Shown: piece after piece, positions 34,361 to 46,957 of the stretch | Layout: each line of letters begins with the position of its first letter | Position numbering within the stretch: position 1 is the stretch's first letter | Origin: Congeria kusceri | Taxonomy: Eukaryota > Mollusca > Bivalvia > Myida > Dreissenidae | Direction of reading: 5' to 3' | Assembly (NCBI GenBank): GCA_027627225.1 | Contig: JAPFQT010000162.1 | Span: 407,501 to 471,500 of the forward strand | DNA length: 64,000 nt | The notes under the pieces: generated by a model | What the model was told of the DNA's origin: nothing | The model's database searches: none | What the model saw: the letters and a program-made list of their open reading frames with translations, nothing else | Program-made: the position numbers and the translations under genes

Positions 34361-37300
34361 ACAAGTTTATCTGTTAACAAGCCGTAATGCACTGGAGATG
34401 ATATAAATCAGATAGTTACAAGTTTACCTGTACACAGGCCGAAATGCACCGGAGCTGATTCATATCAGATAGTTAAAGTTTATCTGTACACAAGCCGTAA
34501 TGCACCGGAGATGATAAATATCAGATAGTTACAAGTTTATCTGTACACAAGCCGAAATGCACCGGAGATGATAAATATCAGATAGTTACAAGTTTACCTG
34601 TACACAAGCTGTAATAGCCGGAGATGATTATATCAGATAGTTACACGTTTATCTGTACACAAGCTGTAATGCACTGGAGAGGATTAATATTAGATAGTTA
34701 CACGTTTATCTGTACACAAGCTGTAATGCACTGGAGAAGATAAATATTAGATAGTTGCACGTTTATCTATACACTGGCCGTAATTCACCGGAGATTATTA
34801 ATATCAGAAAGTTACACGTTTATCTGTACACAGGCCGTTATGCACTGGATATGAGTAATACTAGATAGTTGCACGTTTATCTATACACTGGCCGTAATTC
34901 ACCGGAGATGATTAATATCAGATAGTTACAAGGTTACCTGTACACAGGCCGTAATGCACTGGATATGATTAATATCAGATAGTTAAAGTTTATCTGTATA
35001 CAAGCCATAATTCACCGGAGATGATTAATATCAGATAGTTACAAGTTTATCTGTACACAGGCCGTAATGCACCGGGATGATTAATATCAGATAGTTACAA
35101 GTTTACCTGTACACAAGCCGAAATGCACCGGATATGATTAATATCAGATAGTTACAAGTTTATCTGTACACAGGCCGTAATGCACCGGAGATTAATATCA
35201 GATAGTTACAAGTTTATCTGTCCATAGGTCGTAATACACAGGAGATGATTAATATTAGATAGTTACAAGTATCTGTACACAGGCCGTAATGCACCGGAGA
35301 TGATTAATGTAAGATAGTTACAAGTTTCTCTGTACACAGGCCGTAATGCACCGGAGATGATTAATATCAGATAGTTACAAGTTTACCTGTACACAAGCTG
35401 TAATAGCCGGAGATGATTAATATCAGATAGTTACACGTTTATCTGTACACAAGCTGTAATGCACTGGAGAGGATTAATATTGGATAGTTGCACGTTTATC
35501 TATACACTGGCCGTAATTCACCGGAGATGATTAATATCAGAAAGTTACACGTTTATCTGTACACAGGCCGTTATGCACTGGAGATGAGTAATACTAGATA
35601 GTTGCACGTTTATCTATACACTGGCCGTAATTCACCGGAGATGATTAATATCAGACAGTTACAAGGTTACCTGCACACAGGCCGTAATGCACCGGATATG
35701 ATTAATATCAGATAGTTAAAGTTTATCTGTATACAAGCCGTAATTCACCGGAGATGATTAATATCAGATAGTTACAAGTTTATTTGTACACAGGCCGTAA
35801 TGCACCGGGATGATTAATATCAGATAGTTACAAGTTTACCTGTACACAGGCCGAAATGCACCGGATATGATTAATATCAGATAGTTACAAGTTTATCTGT
35901 ACACAGGCCGTAATGCACCGGAGATTAATATCAGATAGTTACAAGTTTATCTGTCCATAGGTCGTAATACACAGGAGATGATTAATATTAGATAGTTACA
36001 AGTATCTGTACACAGGCCGTAATGCACCGGAGATGATTAATATAAGATAGTTACAAGTTTATCTGTACACTGGTCGTAATGCACCGGAGATTATTAATAT
36101 CAGATAGTTACAAGTTTATCTCTACACTGGCCGTAATGCACTGGAGTTTGTTAATATCAGATAGTTACAAGTTTATATGTACACAAGCCGTAATGCAATG
36201 GGGATGATTAATATCAGATAGTTACAAGTTTACCTGTACACAAGCCGTAATGCAATGGGGATGATTAATATCAGATAGTTACAAGTTTACCTGTACACAA
36301 GCCGTAATGCAGAGGAGATGATTAATATCAGATAGGTACAAGTTTATCTGTACACAGGCCGTAATGCACCGGATATTATTAATATCAGATAGTTACACGT
36401 TTATATGTACACTGGCCGTAATGCACTGGAGATGATTACTATCAGATAGTTACAAGTTTACCTGTACACAAGCCGTAATGCAGAGGAGATGATTAATATC
36501 AGATAGTTACAAGTTTATCTGTACACAAGCCGTAATGCAATGGGGATGATTAATATCAGATAGTTACAAGTTTATCTGTACACAAGCCGTAATGCAATGG
36601 GGATGATTAATATCAGATAGTTACCAGTTTACCTGTACACAAGCCGTAATGCAGAGGAGATGATTAATATCAGATAGGTACAAGTTTATCTGTACACAGG
36701 CCGTAATTTACCGGATATTATTAATATCAGATAGTTACACGTTTATATGTACACTGGCCGTAATGAACTGGAGATGATTACTATCAGATAGTTACAAGTA
36801 CCTGTACACAAGCCGTAATGCACCGGAGATGATTAATATCAGATAGTTACAAGTTTACCTGTACACAAGCCGTAATGCACCGGATATGATTAATATCAGA
36901 TAGTTACAAGTTTATCTGTACACTGCCCGTAATGCGCTGGAGATGATTACTATCAGATAGTTACAAGTACCTGTACACAAGCCGTAATGCACCGGAGATG
37001 ATTAATATCAGATAGTTACAAGTTTACCTGTACACAAGCCGTAATGCACCGGATATGATTAATATCAAATAGTTACAAGTTTATCTGTACACTGCCCGTA
37101 ATGCGCTGGAGATGATTAATATCAGATAGTTACACGTATCTGTACACAAACCGTAATGCACTGGAGTTGATTAATATTAGATAGTACAAAGTTTATCTGT
37201 ACACAGGCCGTAATGCACTGGAGTTGATCAATATTAGATAGTACAAAGTTGATCTGTACACAGGCCGTAATGCACTGGAGTTTTTATATCAGATAGTTAC

Positions 37301-38280
37301 AAGTATTTGTACACATGCACTGGAGTTGATCAATATCAGATAGTACAAAGTTTAGCTGTACACAAGCCGTAGTTCACCGGAGATGATTAATATCAGATAG
37401 TTACAATTTTATATGTACACAGGCCGAAATGCACCGGATATGATTAATATCAGTTAGTTACAAGTTTACCTGTACACAGGCCGAAATGCACCGGATATGA
37501 TTAATATCAGATAGTTACAAGCTTATCTGTACACAGGCCGGAATGCACAGGAGATTATTAATATCAGCTAGTTACACGTTTATATGTACACTGGCCGTAA
37601 TGCACTGGATATGATTAATATCAAATAGTTACAAGTATCTGTACACAAGCCGTAATGGACTGGAGAGGATTAATATCAGACAGTTACAAGTTTACCTGTA
37701 CACTGGCGGTAATGCACTGGAGATGATTAAGATCAGATAGTTACTCGTTTATCTATACACTGGCCGTAATACACTGGAGTTGATTAATATCCAATGATTA
37801 CAAGTTTATCTGTACACAGGCCGTAATTTGCCCTGCAGATGATTATTATCAGCAGACAGTTACAAGTTTGTCTATACAGAGGCCACACAGACCTTTCTTG
37901 ATTAATGTCAAATAGTTGTTTATCTGTACACAGGCCGTAATGCACTGAGTTTGCTAAATATCAAATAGTTACAAGTTTATCTATTACACAGCCATGATGC
38001 AATAAAATTGATTATTATCAGATAATGACACGTTTATCTGTACACAGGCCGTAATGCACTGTTGATAAATATCAGGTAGTACCAAGTTTATCCATGCACA
38101 GGTCGTAATGTACTCAAGTTGATTAATATCAAATAGTAACACGTTTATCTATACATGGGCCATAATGCACTGAACTTGATTAATACCAGATAGTTCCAAG
38201 TTTATCTTTTCACAGACCATTATGCACTGAAATAATCGAAGTTTTAAGTCTATCTATATATACCATAATGTACTGAAGTT
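34361..38280. repeat. 57-bp satellite with higher-order structure (about 68 units)
   Basis: Unit: GATAGTTACAAGTTTATCTG, TACACAGGCCGTAATGCACC, GGAGATGATTAATATCA. Unit variants repeat in order: an AATAGCCGG variant at 34613 and 35401 marks a duplication of about 789 bp (14 units) spanning 34.6-36.0 kb; a GCAGAGGAG plus GATAGGTAC set recurs about 341 bp apart (36.31 and 36.65 kb, six units); a CTGCCCGTAATGCG variant recurs about 171 bp apart (three units). Units become degenerate after 37.8 kb. No conserved-repeat/unique-spacer pattern, so not CRISPR. Confidence 0.95.
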
Positions 38281-39845
38281 GAATGTTGTTGTTCACATAA
38301 TTTACAACTTGATAGTTTTCATAACCAAGACAATCCTGTTTAACAATGCCTCAATATCTATTATCTGTAAAGGAACACTGTTTTGCAAACTGTCTATGTA
38401 GATGAATATGAAAGATGAATCACCACCGCGAGTGCCTTCACCCGTCACATTTCAGCGTTAAGTAATTTACGAGTATGTTATAATTAATTATTTGTTGTTC
38501 TCAGAAACTGTGTCATAGTTAATGTTATTAAGCGTTTTCGGCAACACTTAGTTGTAGTAACTTACCTTTCGTGTATATGTACGGGTAACTTCCGAAGTTC
38601 AAAACAAAACTAGGTACACTATATAACATATAGCAAATAAATAATCCTGTGGTATTTGGGATATAAAATTGTGCTGTCCGAAAAGGTCAGCTAAAACATA
38701 AAATCGAACGCGTCAATAAAGGAAAATGGTATTTGTATTGGCAATTTAGAAAATAAAATGAAATGCCCTATTATCAACTCAACTTTTTAGTAGTAAAATC
38801 ATGAGAGCCTAGCTTTAAATCAAGGTCTTAATAAATTCTTAATATGTTGGAAATTTAAGTGTTAAAGTAAGTTTTGAGAAAGATTTTAAAAGAGTCCTTT
38901 AAATAAGATAGCTATAAATATTTTTTTTATTGTGAGTTATTGTGTGTAATAGTTCAAGGGAGACAACTCGTGTAAAACACACAGAACCCAAGTGTCAATT
39001 TTAGTGCTCTCCCCTTCTGCGCAGACGGCTATGTGCAGTTAACTTGTGGTATTACTAATTAGGCCCTATGCGAGAATAGTAAGCTACTTTCTATCTGGGC
39101 AATATTTGTCTCACTGTCCTGATAGGGCCTATCAAGTTACAGAGAATGTAGCTCTGGCTTGTATACATTTAACACTAAATTCGCAGCACGGTTTTTGAAT
39201 AAGACTAGCTTGTGTTCAGTTCTGTTTCACACGAACGCTTGATTAAGTTACTACATTATCTCTATGCGTAGGTAAAGGGAACTATATACACACAAACACA
39301 CACTCCGCAATATAAACGCTGTGCACTAAATTTCAGTATGTTGTATTCTGTTTACAAGTTCAACTACGACTGTATATGTATTAAGCCGTGTGTCTACTGA
39401 GGTTGGCGAAGTAAGGGAAGTTTAACTTCACGTTTTGTTTTCAATTACGATTTAAATTTTACACTTGAAGTGTATTGTAACGCGGATACGTTAATATTAT
39501 TACTTGAGACATGCACTTACACATTTAATAAATTGTGTTTAGGATGGGAGTCACCCACATGAATGATTACGTTTCAATGGCATAGGCGAAAAATACATGT
39601 GTTTGCGGTTTTAACATAATGACTGTACGCCATTCTGTATACATCTCGAAAACATCACCATTGTGAGAGAAGTAACCGAGCTCTACAGAGCGTGCTGACG
39701 AACTTATACTCGATGTCGGAGACACTTTCAGAAGTGAGCGATGAGCAAGGGTATGAATACTTGGATCTCTAAAGCTGTATCATTAGTCAGCGTTACTTTA
39801 TCTGGATTGTATTATATCGAATGACAGGTGTTAATTGTTTCGTAT
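38281..39845. other. Spacer, no gene supported
   Basis: No clear exon. One short frame at 39713 (ATGTCGGAGACAC, MSETLSEVSDEQG) is followed by a GTATGA that could be a weak donor, but no partner exon is visible. CA-rich microsatellite at about 39288-39304. Confidence 0.4.
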
Positions 39846-39847
39846 AG

Positions 39848-39997
39848 GATATTGACGGAGTAGGAGGTCTTTCTGCGTAGGAAAGACCTGTCCACGGGCA
39901 GCATGTAAAAACCGAGAGCGTTGAGGGCTCGAGGTTTTTCACGCTGCCCGTGGACAGGTCTTTTCTACGCAGCAAGGCCGACTAGGAGGTCAATATC
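39848..39997. repeat. Long foldback 1 (about 55-bp arms)
   Basis: The left arm, with GACCTGTCCACGGGCAGC, mirrors the right arm, with GCTGCCCGTGGACAGGTC; outermost GATATTGAC mirrors GTCAATATC. The roughly 40-bp centre holds another hairpin (AAAAACC ... GGTTTTT). The inner arm halves pair almost perfectly, so the copy is recent or under selection to pair. Confidence 0.9.
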
Positions 39998-40899
39998 CGA
40001 CTTACATACCGGAAGGCGACACAAATGCCGCATAGTTGAATCACATAAAGAAGGTTTCTATCGGATGGTTCTTTCTACCATGTTTGCAGGTACTTTTTCT
40101 CATATTTCCTTAATATTGGTATGAAATTTATGACTTAACACGCACAGAAATAAATGTTTCAAGACTGTAAAATATAATTAATATTGTAATGGCAGAATTT
40201 GTTTTCGGGTCATAGAATCGTATATTTTTTGTATTATCATTGATTATCTGTAAATAAAGAACTATTTGTCGTGCTGAAGCACTTGTGATAAATTCCTTAG
40301 CATCGGACCTGTTAATCGTTGTTTATTAGCCGAAAGCAACTCGCAATCGAACATAATGCCTTGTTTAATCGTGTATCCATAAAAAAAAACCAACAGTTGT
40401 CCATAAACCAAAGAAAACATTTGTTTATAAATTAAATAATTAACGCTGAAACTGATTTGTATTTATTTAGATTTTTCATATTCGATGTAGAATGTATATA
40501 CAACATGTATATAAATAGTTTGTAAATTTTTTAACAAAAAATAAGTTAAAAAGGTATCACTTAATCAGTAGCTGAATGGCTTTAATGCGTGGTATAGTTT
40601 AGCGTATGTTTTTTTCTAGGATACAAAAATAAAATGATACACGTTGCATTTATGTTTTTAATAGAAAATCATATATTGTGTTGTATAATTAAAATAACAA
40701 TCTGTTAGAAGTCTTTATATTCATAACGAAATTATTTTCTGCCTTGACATAGATCTATAATATATATTTTGTATTTTGTACATGCAGTTGAAATATCATA
40801 TATATGCAGAAAGTCCAAAAATGAACGTGTACATGCACATGTATGTATTTTAGAACTACATCATGAATGTACACATGCTTCTCGTGGACAAGTCTTTCT

Positions 40900-41023
40900 G
40901 TGAACAATACAATCCTCGTGCACGGGTCTATCTTTTGCACTTGGACGGGTCTGAAATCAATTTGGAAAGACCCGACCACGTGCAAAAAGATAGACCCGCG
41001 CACGAGGATTGTATTGTTCTCAC
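40900..41023. repeat. Long foldback 2 (about 53-bp arms)
   Basis: Left arm begins GTGAACAATACAATCCTCGT and contains ACGGGTCTATCTTTTGCAC; the right arm mirrors it (GTGCAAAAAGATAGACCCG, ACGAGGATTGTATTGTTCTC). The loop of about 15 bases reads GAAATCAATTTGGA. The mirror symmetry makes several frames look open on both strands; these are not genes. Confidence 0.9.
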
Positions 41024-41159
41024 AGGTCGTTCCGAAAAATATAGACCCGAACGAAACAAAGAAGTAGGGTATATAATGAATGAAACAACACACGAACATA
41101 CTAAACTGACAAATTCTGATATGACTATCACTAACAATGGCAGTCGCTGCTACTATACT

Positions 41160-41232
41160 ACTTCGTTTGAATTTGTTGCTGTTACAGAAACAAAAACAAT
41201 AACGACCACAACTACTACCACAACAACATAAA

Positions 41233-41263
<31 letters not shown>

Positions 41264-41636
41264 AACGACGAATACGACTACAGTACTAGTACTACTAATA
41301 CTACTACTAGTGCTGCTGCTGCTGCTGCTGCTACTACTACTACTACTACTACTGCTACTACTACTACTACTACTACTACTTACTACTATTACTACTTACT
41401 ACTTACTACTTACTACTATTACTACTTACTACTATTACTACTTACTACTACTACTACTTTTGAAGTTGTTGCTGATACAGAAACAAAAACAATAACGACC
41501 AAAACTACTACCACAACAACATCAACAGCAAAAACCACCGCTACCACCACAACCAACGACGACTACGACTACGACTACAGTAATACTACTACTACTACTA
41601 CTACTACTGCTACTGCTGTTGCTGCTGCTGCTGCTG

Positions 41637-41667
<31 letters not shown>

Positions 41668-41680
41668 GTTAAAGATAGTT
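41160..41680. repeat. Compound triplet repeats with a tandem ~290-bp duplication
   Basis: Runs of ACT/CTA, CAC and CTG triplets. A non-repetitive block (ACAGAAACAAAAACAATAACG then ACCAMAACTACTACC) occurs at about 41184 and again at about 41475, so a segment of about 290 bp including its triplets was duplicated in tandem. Long Leu or Thr homopolymer frames are artefacts. Confidence 0.9.
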
Positions 41681-41944
41681 CACCCTGGAATATTATAATG
41701 CATATACGACATGAATTTTATAATATTAATACGATATAGAAACTATAACGCTATTATTATTGAGTATACACAGTCACAATTATACTAAGAAAATAAATCC
41801 ATAACTAAGTCACAAACTTACCAAAACATTTCTTCCAAATACCCAGAACAGTTGTGGATTTGTTGTAATTTGAAGAAGTTATTTTCAGTTTCAAGTAATA
41901 TAGTATAATAATTGTAGTTTCATAAAATATATAATGTATAACAA

Positions 41945-42862
41945 CACTTCCCCGGGTTTCATCATCCTATTTCGACCCCTCCACGGGTCTCATAAGGTGG
42001 TGATGAAATATTAAACCTTTTTTGACCCCTCAATAAGTCTGATTAGGTATAGAAATATAAAACCTATTTCAACCCATGGGTCTCATCAGGTGGTAATGAA
42101 ACATAAAACCTATTTCGACCGCTCCTCGGGTTTCATCAAGTGGTGATGAAATATAAAACCTATTTCAACCCATGGTCTCATCAGGTGGTTATGAAACATA
42201 AAACCTATTTCGACCGATCCTCGGGTTTCATCAAGTGGTTATGAAACATAAAACCTATTTCGACTGCTCAACAGGCCTCATCAGTTGGTGATAATATATA
42301 AAACTATTTCGACTCCTCCACAGGTCTCATCAGGTGGTGAAATTTAAAACCTATTTTGACATCTCCAGATGTTTCATCTAGTGGTGATGAAATATAAAAC
42401 CTATTTCGATCCCTCCACGGGACTCATCAGGTGAAGATAAAATATAAAACCTATTTCGACCCCTCTAGGCGTTTTATCCGTTGCTGATAAAATATATAAC
42501 CTATTTCGACCCCTCTAGGCGTTTTATCCGCTGGTGATAAAATATAAAACCAATTTCGACCCCTCCACGTACCGCGTCAGGTGGTGTAACATAAAACCTA
42601 TGTTGACCCATCCACGGGTTTCTTCAGGTGGAGATGAAATATAAACCTATTTTGACTACTCCACAGGTCTCATCAAGTGGTAAAATATTTACTCTATTTC
42701 GACCCCTCCACAGGTCTCATCAATGGCTATGAAATGGAACACTATTTCGACCCCTCCATATGTCTCATCGGGTGTGGGGTTGGGATGAAATATAACAACT
42801 ATTTCGACTATTTCGAATGTAAAACCTATTTCGACCCTTCCACAGGTCTCATCATGTATTGG
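41945..42862. repeat. About 50-bp minisatellite, roughly 17 copies
   Basis: Consensus: ACCTATTTCGACCCCTCCAC, GGGTCTCATCAGGTGGTGAT, GAAATATAAA. Units are 70-90 percent alike, with variants such as CTAGGCGTTTTATCC. Open frames within it are incidental. Confidence 0.92.
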
Positions 42863-43069
42863 CCTTCTAAGCCATCTACAAGTGACACAGTGGCCAGATT
42901 TCCCCACCATATTGTTTTTTTCGTTCTTTTGGTGACTTGTGAATGTATGAAATACCGCAGTTATCGTACGGAATGTTGACAAGTGTTAGATCTGTATTTA
43001 AGGGAAGGACACCTGTTGGAAGGTCAATTTGTTTTTATTTGGCTGAGTCGTCGCGCACTGTGAAGCTGC

Positions 43070-44130
43070 TCGCTTTTTATTACAGTCTGACTTGCTGTTG
43101 ACCTTCGGAGTTTGAATGCAAACGGAGGACTGCAGGTGACCATGGATTGTCAAGGTCATAAGTGACTGATTCATATGTGTACTTCATCTTCTTTTTAAGC
43201 TGGCCACATTCAGAGGAGCAGGCTTGCGAGTCCTCGCGTTTTCTCTTTCTTTGTTCTGGACTGAAGGCGATGTGGCCGTTGTTGCTGTCAGTCGAGTTCG
43301 GGATTCGCTTGTGCTTGCATCAGCATATTCAAGAAGGTCTTAAGTGTGAGCTACCTAATTTGATAAGGTGATCTTTGGTCGACAAGCAGATTTGAACATA
43401 TCGGAAACCTGGTGTTGCTTTTTTGATTCATTAGAGTGCTTCTCCAATGCATTCTTGCTGATTGTCGTGTCTGTGAACTTGATATCATTATGGGTAAGAA
43501 CTGCTCTGATTTCATGTCGCACGACTTCTATTGGCGTGTCTTTGTTTCCGCGAGGCTCCACTGTGTTCTCTGCGAACATTTCATTAACTGTTTCCAAGAA
43601 TTCATCCAGCTCTTTGAGCTGTTTACGAGCAATTTATGCTATGTGTGTTTCTCCACTAATGATTGTATGTATGTCTGATTGGTTGTTATTTCTATTTCTT
43701 TTTCAACATTCACGGCTAACCGATCCAACATAATTTCTAAGGGCATTGTCTTTCATGCAGTCGATGAGATGTTCACAACTATTGTTTTTATAATTTGTTC
43801 CTGTAACATATTTCTTCTTTCATTAAATCGGTTAAACTAAACCATTTGCAACCAACTCGTCTCAAAGGCTTCTTGGCATTTATATTTTTTTTTCAGGGAA
43901 TTAAGAAGCTGTCCCTAATTTTCATCACTTGTCTTTGTCCGTCGACTAATTGGCTTGGTTTCGAGGAACTTCCTTCTTTTGATACATCATCAATGTCTGG
44001 AACGCTTTTCATTTCAATCGAATTGTAGTACATGGAAAACGAAATAAACAGATCCATTTCACAGCTCGATACAAAACCAGTATTGTTCGCTTGATTGATT
44101 GCGATAATTTCCAGGCCGCTTTGCGATGTT
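43070..44130 (-). pseudogene. Broken protein-coding region, family not recognised
   Basis: On the minus strand, coherent amino-acid segments follow one another with disabling changes: about 44125-43890 (QSGLEIIAINQANN ... SVPDIDDVSKEG, then TGA), about 43860-43640 (RRVGCKWFSLTD, then after a frame change NSCEHLIDCMKDNALRNYVG and TGA), and 43625-43355 (ARKQLKELDEFLETVNEMF ... HEIRAVLTHNDIKF, then TAG). Downstream, 43290-43075 shows Lys/Arg- and Ser-rich readings. Stops such as TGA and TAA fall where CGA or CAA would restore the frame, as in C-to-T decay. The composition is soluble, charged and helical. It may be a retroelement ORF1 or a dead host gene; I cannot decide. Confidence 0.45.
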
Positions 44131-44404
44131 TCACTTTCGACGTGACGGTGATTGTGACGTCATAAAGTCATAAACTAATGATGGGTCAATATATACTAAC
44201 AATCTTTTTTGTAATGTGTTGGATCTGCCATAAATTTCGCCATTGTCATAATAACTTGAACGGAACATATCAACTTATTAGGCATACAGACACATTTTTT
44301 TTTAAATATTTGAACTTGGATTATAACATACATCGTTTTATGTCATACCTCACCCACTTTCAGACGTTGTTAATTTTTATGAGATTGGCGTGTTTCATAT
44401 TTGC

Positions 44405-45170
44405 ATAGTGCTCAAAATTGTGCTTCATACCTATTCAACAGACTGTGTCGTATTGTGCTAAATACTATTTTAGCAAACTGTGTAGTATTGTGCTAAACAC
44501 TATTTCAGCAGACTGTGTAGTATTGTGCTTAATACTATTTTAGTAAACTGTGTAGTTTTGTGCTAAATACTATTGCAGCAAACTGTGTAGTATTGTTTTA
44601 ACTACTATTTCAACAAACTGTGTAGTGTTGTGCTAAATACTAGTTTAGCAAACTGTGTAGTAGAGCTATTGTGCTAAATACTATTTCAGCAAACTGTGTA
44701 GTATTGTGCTAAATACTAGTTGAGCAAACTGTGTAGAATTGTGCTAAATACTAGTTCAGCAAACTGTGTAGTATTGTGCTAAATACTATTTCAGCAAACT
44801 ATGTAGTATTGTGATAAATACTAGTTCAGCAAACTGTGTAGTGTTGTGCTAAATACTAGTTTAGCAAACTGTGTAGTAGAGCTATTGTGCTAAATACTAT
44901 TTCAGCAAACTGTGTAGTATTGTGCTAAATACTAGTTCAGCAAACTGTGTAGTATTGTGCTTAGCACTAGTTCAGCAAACTGTGTAGTATTGTGCTAAAT
45001 ACTAGTTCAGCAAACTGTGTAGTATTGTGCTTAGCACTAGTTCAGCAAACTGTGCAGTATTATGCTTAATACTATTTCAGCAAACTGTGTAGTACTATGC
45101 TTAATACTATTTCAGTAAACTGTGTACAGTAGTTTTGTGCTTACCACTATTTCAGCAAACTGTGTATAAT
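44405..45170. repeat. 35-bp minisatellite, about 21 copies
   Basis: Unit: TTCAGCAAACTGTGTAGTAT followed by TGTGCTAAATACTAG. A variant with an insertion (GTAGTAGAGCTATTG) occurs at about 44660 and 44875, 217 bp apart, showing a six-unit duplication. No coding frame. Confidence 0.93.
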
Positions 45171-45589
45171 TTGCATGTAAGATCAATACAGAATTTCCTT
45201 GCTGAAAATAGTGTGTTTAAATGTTAAAGAATATAGGCACGTTTTCGCCACTGAAGAGGGTTTCACACAGTTATTGAAATGCGTGCAAACTCACACTTGT
45301 TTTCGTGTGTGGCCTCATATATATTGTACATTTGTTTGAGATGCTTTGGAAGATTGGAATTTTATAAATTGCTGATAAGCAGTATCATCTTGATATTTTA
45401 CACGTGTTGAAGCAGTACTTGTGGACAACAGTGGCGATATATCCTCTTTGTTATCTTGTGACTTGAAGCGTGAACAAAAACATACTGGATGATAGCGTAT
45501 CTTAATAGGATTCAAACTTGTCACTTACAGAAAATCATCCCGTTATTTCAGCGGCGTAGCTGTGTATGATTTTATAAAATAATCTTTGT

Positions 45590-45747
45590 ACTACTGTTGC
45601 TGCTGCTGCTGCTACTACTACTATTACTTCTACTACTACTACTACTACTATTACTTCTTCTACTACTACTACTACTACTACAGCAACTACTTCTACTACT
45701 GCTACTTTTACAACTACTACTACTACTACTTTTACTACTACTACTTT

Positions 45748-45796
<49 letters not shown>

Positions 45797-45825
45797 GCTA
45801 CTACTGCTACTACTGCTACTACCAT
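45590..45825. repeat. ACT/CTG triplet microsatellite
   Basis: About 235 bp of (ACT)n with TTC and GCT interruptions. Poly-Leu, poly-Tyr, poly-Ser and poly-Val frames all come from this repeat. Confidence 0.97.
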
Positions 45826-46243
45826 AGGCCCAGATAAGGCGCGTACACGCGTACATTACGCACACAAATTCGGAAGATACGCAGAGACAAATAACATTTG
45901 AGTGTACATATACGCAGATATATTAAAATGTCGGTGTACACTAATGCACGATATTTGTCATATTCGCGTACATAACGTCACATTTTAGTGTCTGGAAGAC
46001 AGAAGATGGCAGTTTTGACAGGCCTGCCTACTTGAATGTGCACATGGTTCAGCAGTTAGGCTAGCAATCTAATTTTAAACTGTTCAAAAGTCTTACTTGT
46101 AACATTATTGTCTTCAAATGGTGTTGCTATACATTATTTGGATTTCTTATATCTGTTGTTTTTTCCCACAAAGTGTACAGTTTGCTGGATGTACACTAAA
46201 CACAAATTATCCTATATAGACTGTACATTTTCCTCCATAAATT

Positions 46244-46300
46244 CTGGAGATACTACTACTACTACTACTACTATTGCTGCTGCTGCTGCTGCTGCTCCTG

Positions 46301-46331
<31 letters not shown>

Positions 46332-46357
46332 AACAACTACTACTACTACTACTACTG

Positions 46358-46392
<35 letters not shown>

Positions 46393-46413
46393 ACTACTAC
46401 TACTACTACTACA
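46244..46413. repeat. ACT/CTG triplet microsatellite 5' of the STRA6-like start exon
   Basis: (ACT)n-(GCT)n-(ACT)n-(GCT)n-(ACT)n, ending 70 bases before the STRA6-like start codon. Confidence 0.97.
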
Positions 46414-46483
46414 CCATACCATGACATAGCGTGATTTTACTTTAATTTGTGTATGTTTGCAGAGTGTTGCCGGATAATTCGCC

Positions 46484-46896
46484 ATGTCCAATGGAGACGT
46501 CCTTCCTGGCTCAGTACCAGGTGATCGCAATGATAACTTCGGTGAGTATTTAGGATATAGATCTGTATCATGCTACATGAAACAATTTTTCACAGATGTG
46601 ATGACGATGATGATGATGCTGTTGCTGAGGATAGTGGTGATGATGATGATAATGGTGGAGATGATGATGATGGTGATGATGATAATTGTGGAGATGATAA
46701 TGGTGGAGATGATGATGATGGTGATGATGATAATGGTGGAGATGATGATGATGGTGATGGTTATAATGGTGGAGATGATGATGATGGTGATGATGATAAT
46801 GGTAGAGATGATGATGATGGTGATTATGATAATGGTGGAGATGATGACGATGATGATGATGTTGTTGATGATGATGGTAATGATGATAATGGTGGA

Positions 46897-46957
<61 letters not shown>

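Noticed and set aside
34361..38280. CRISPR array or coding repeat protein
   Set aside because: No unique spacers; the 57-bp units contain stops (TAA, TGA) in all frames.
39713..39772. Short first exon reading MSETLSEVSDEQG
   Set aside because: Too short, weak donor, and no partner exon found within reach.
40755..41231. Overlapping frames of 66-122 codons on both strands
   Set aside because: They mirror each other because of the foldback and show no family features.
45535..45865. Poly-Val, poly-Ser, poly-Leu and poly-Tyr frames
   Set aside because: Triplet microsatellite open in many frames, no protein-like sequence outside the run.
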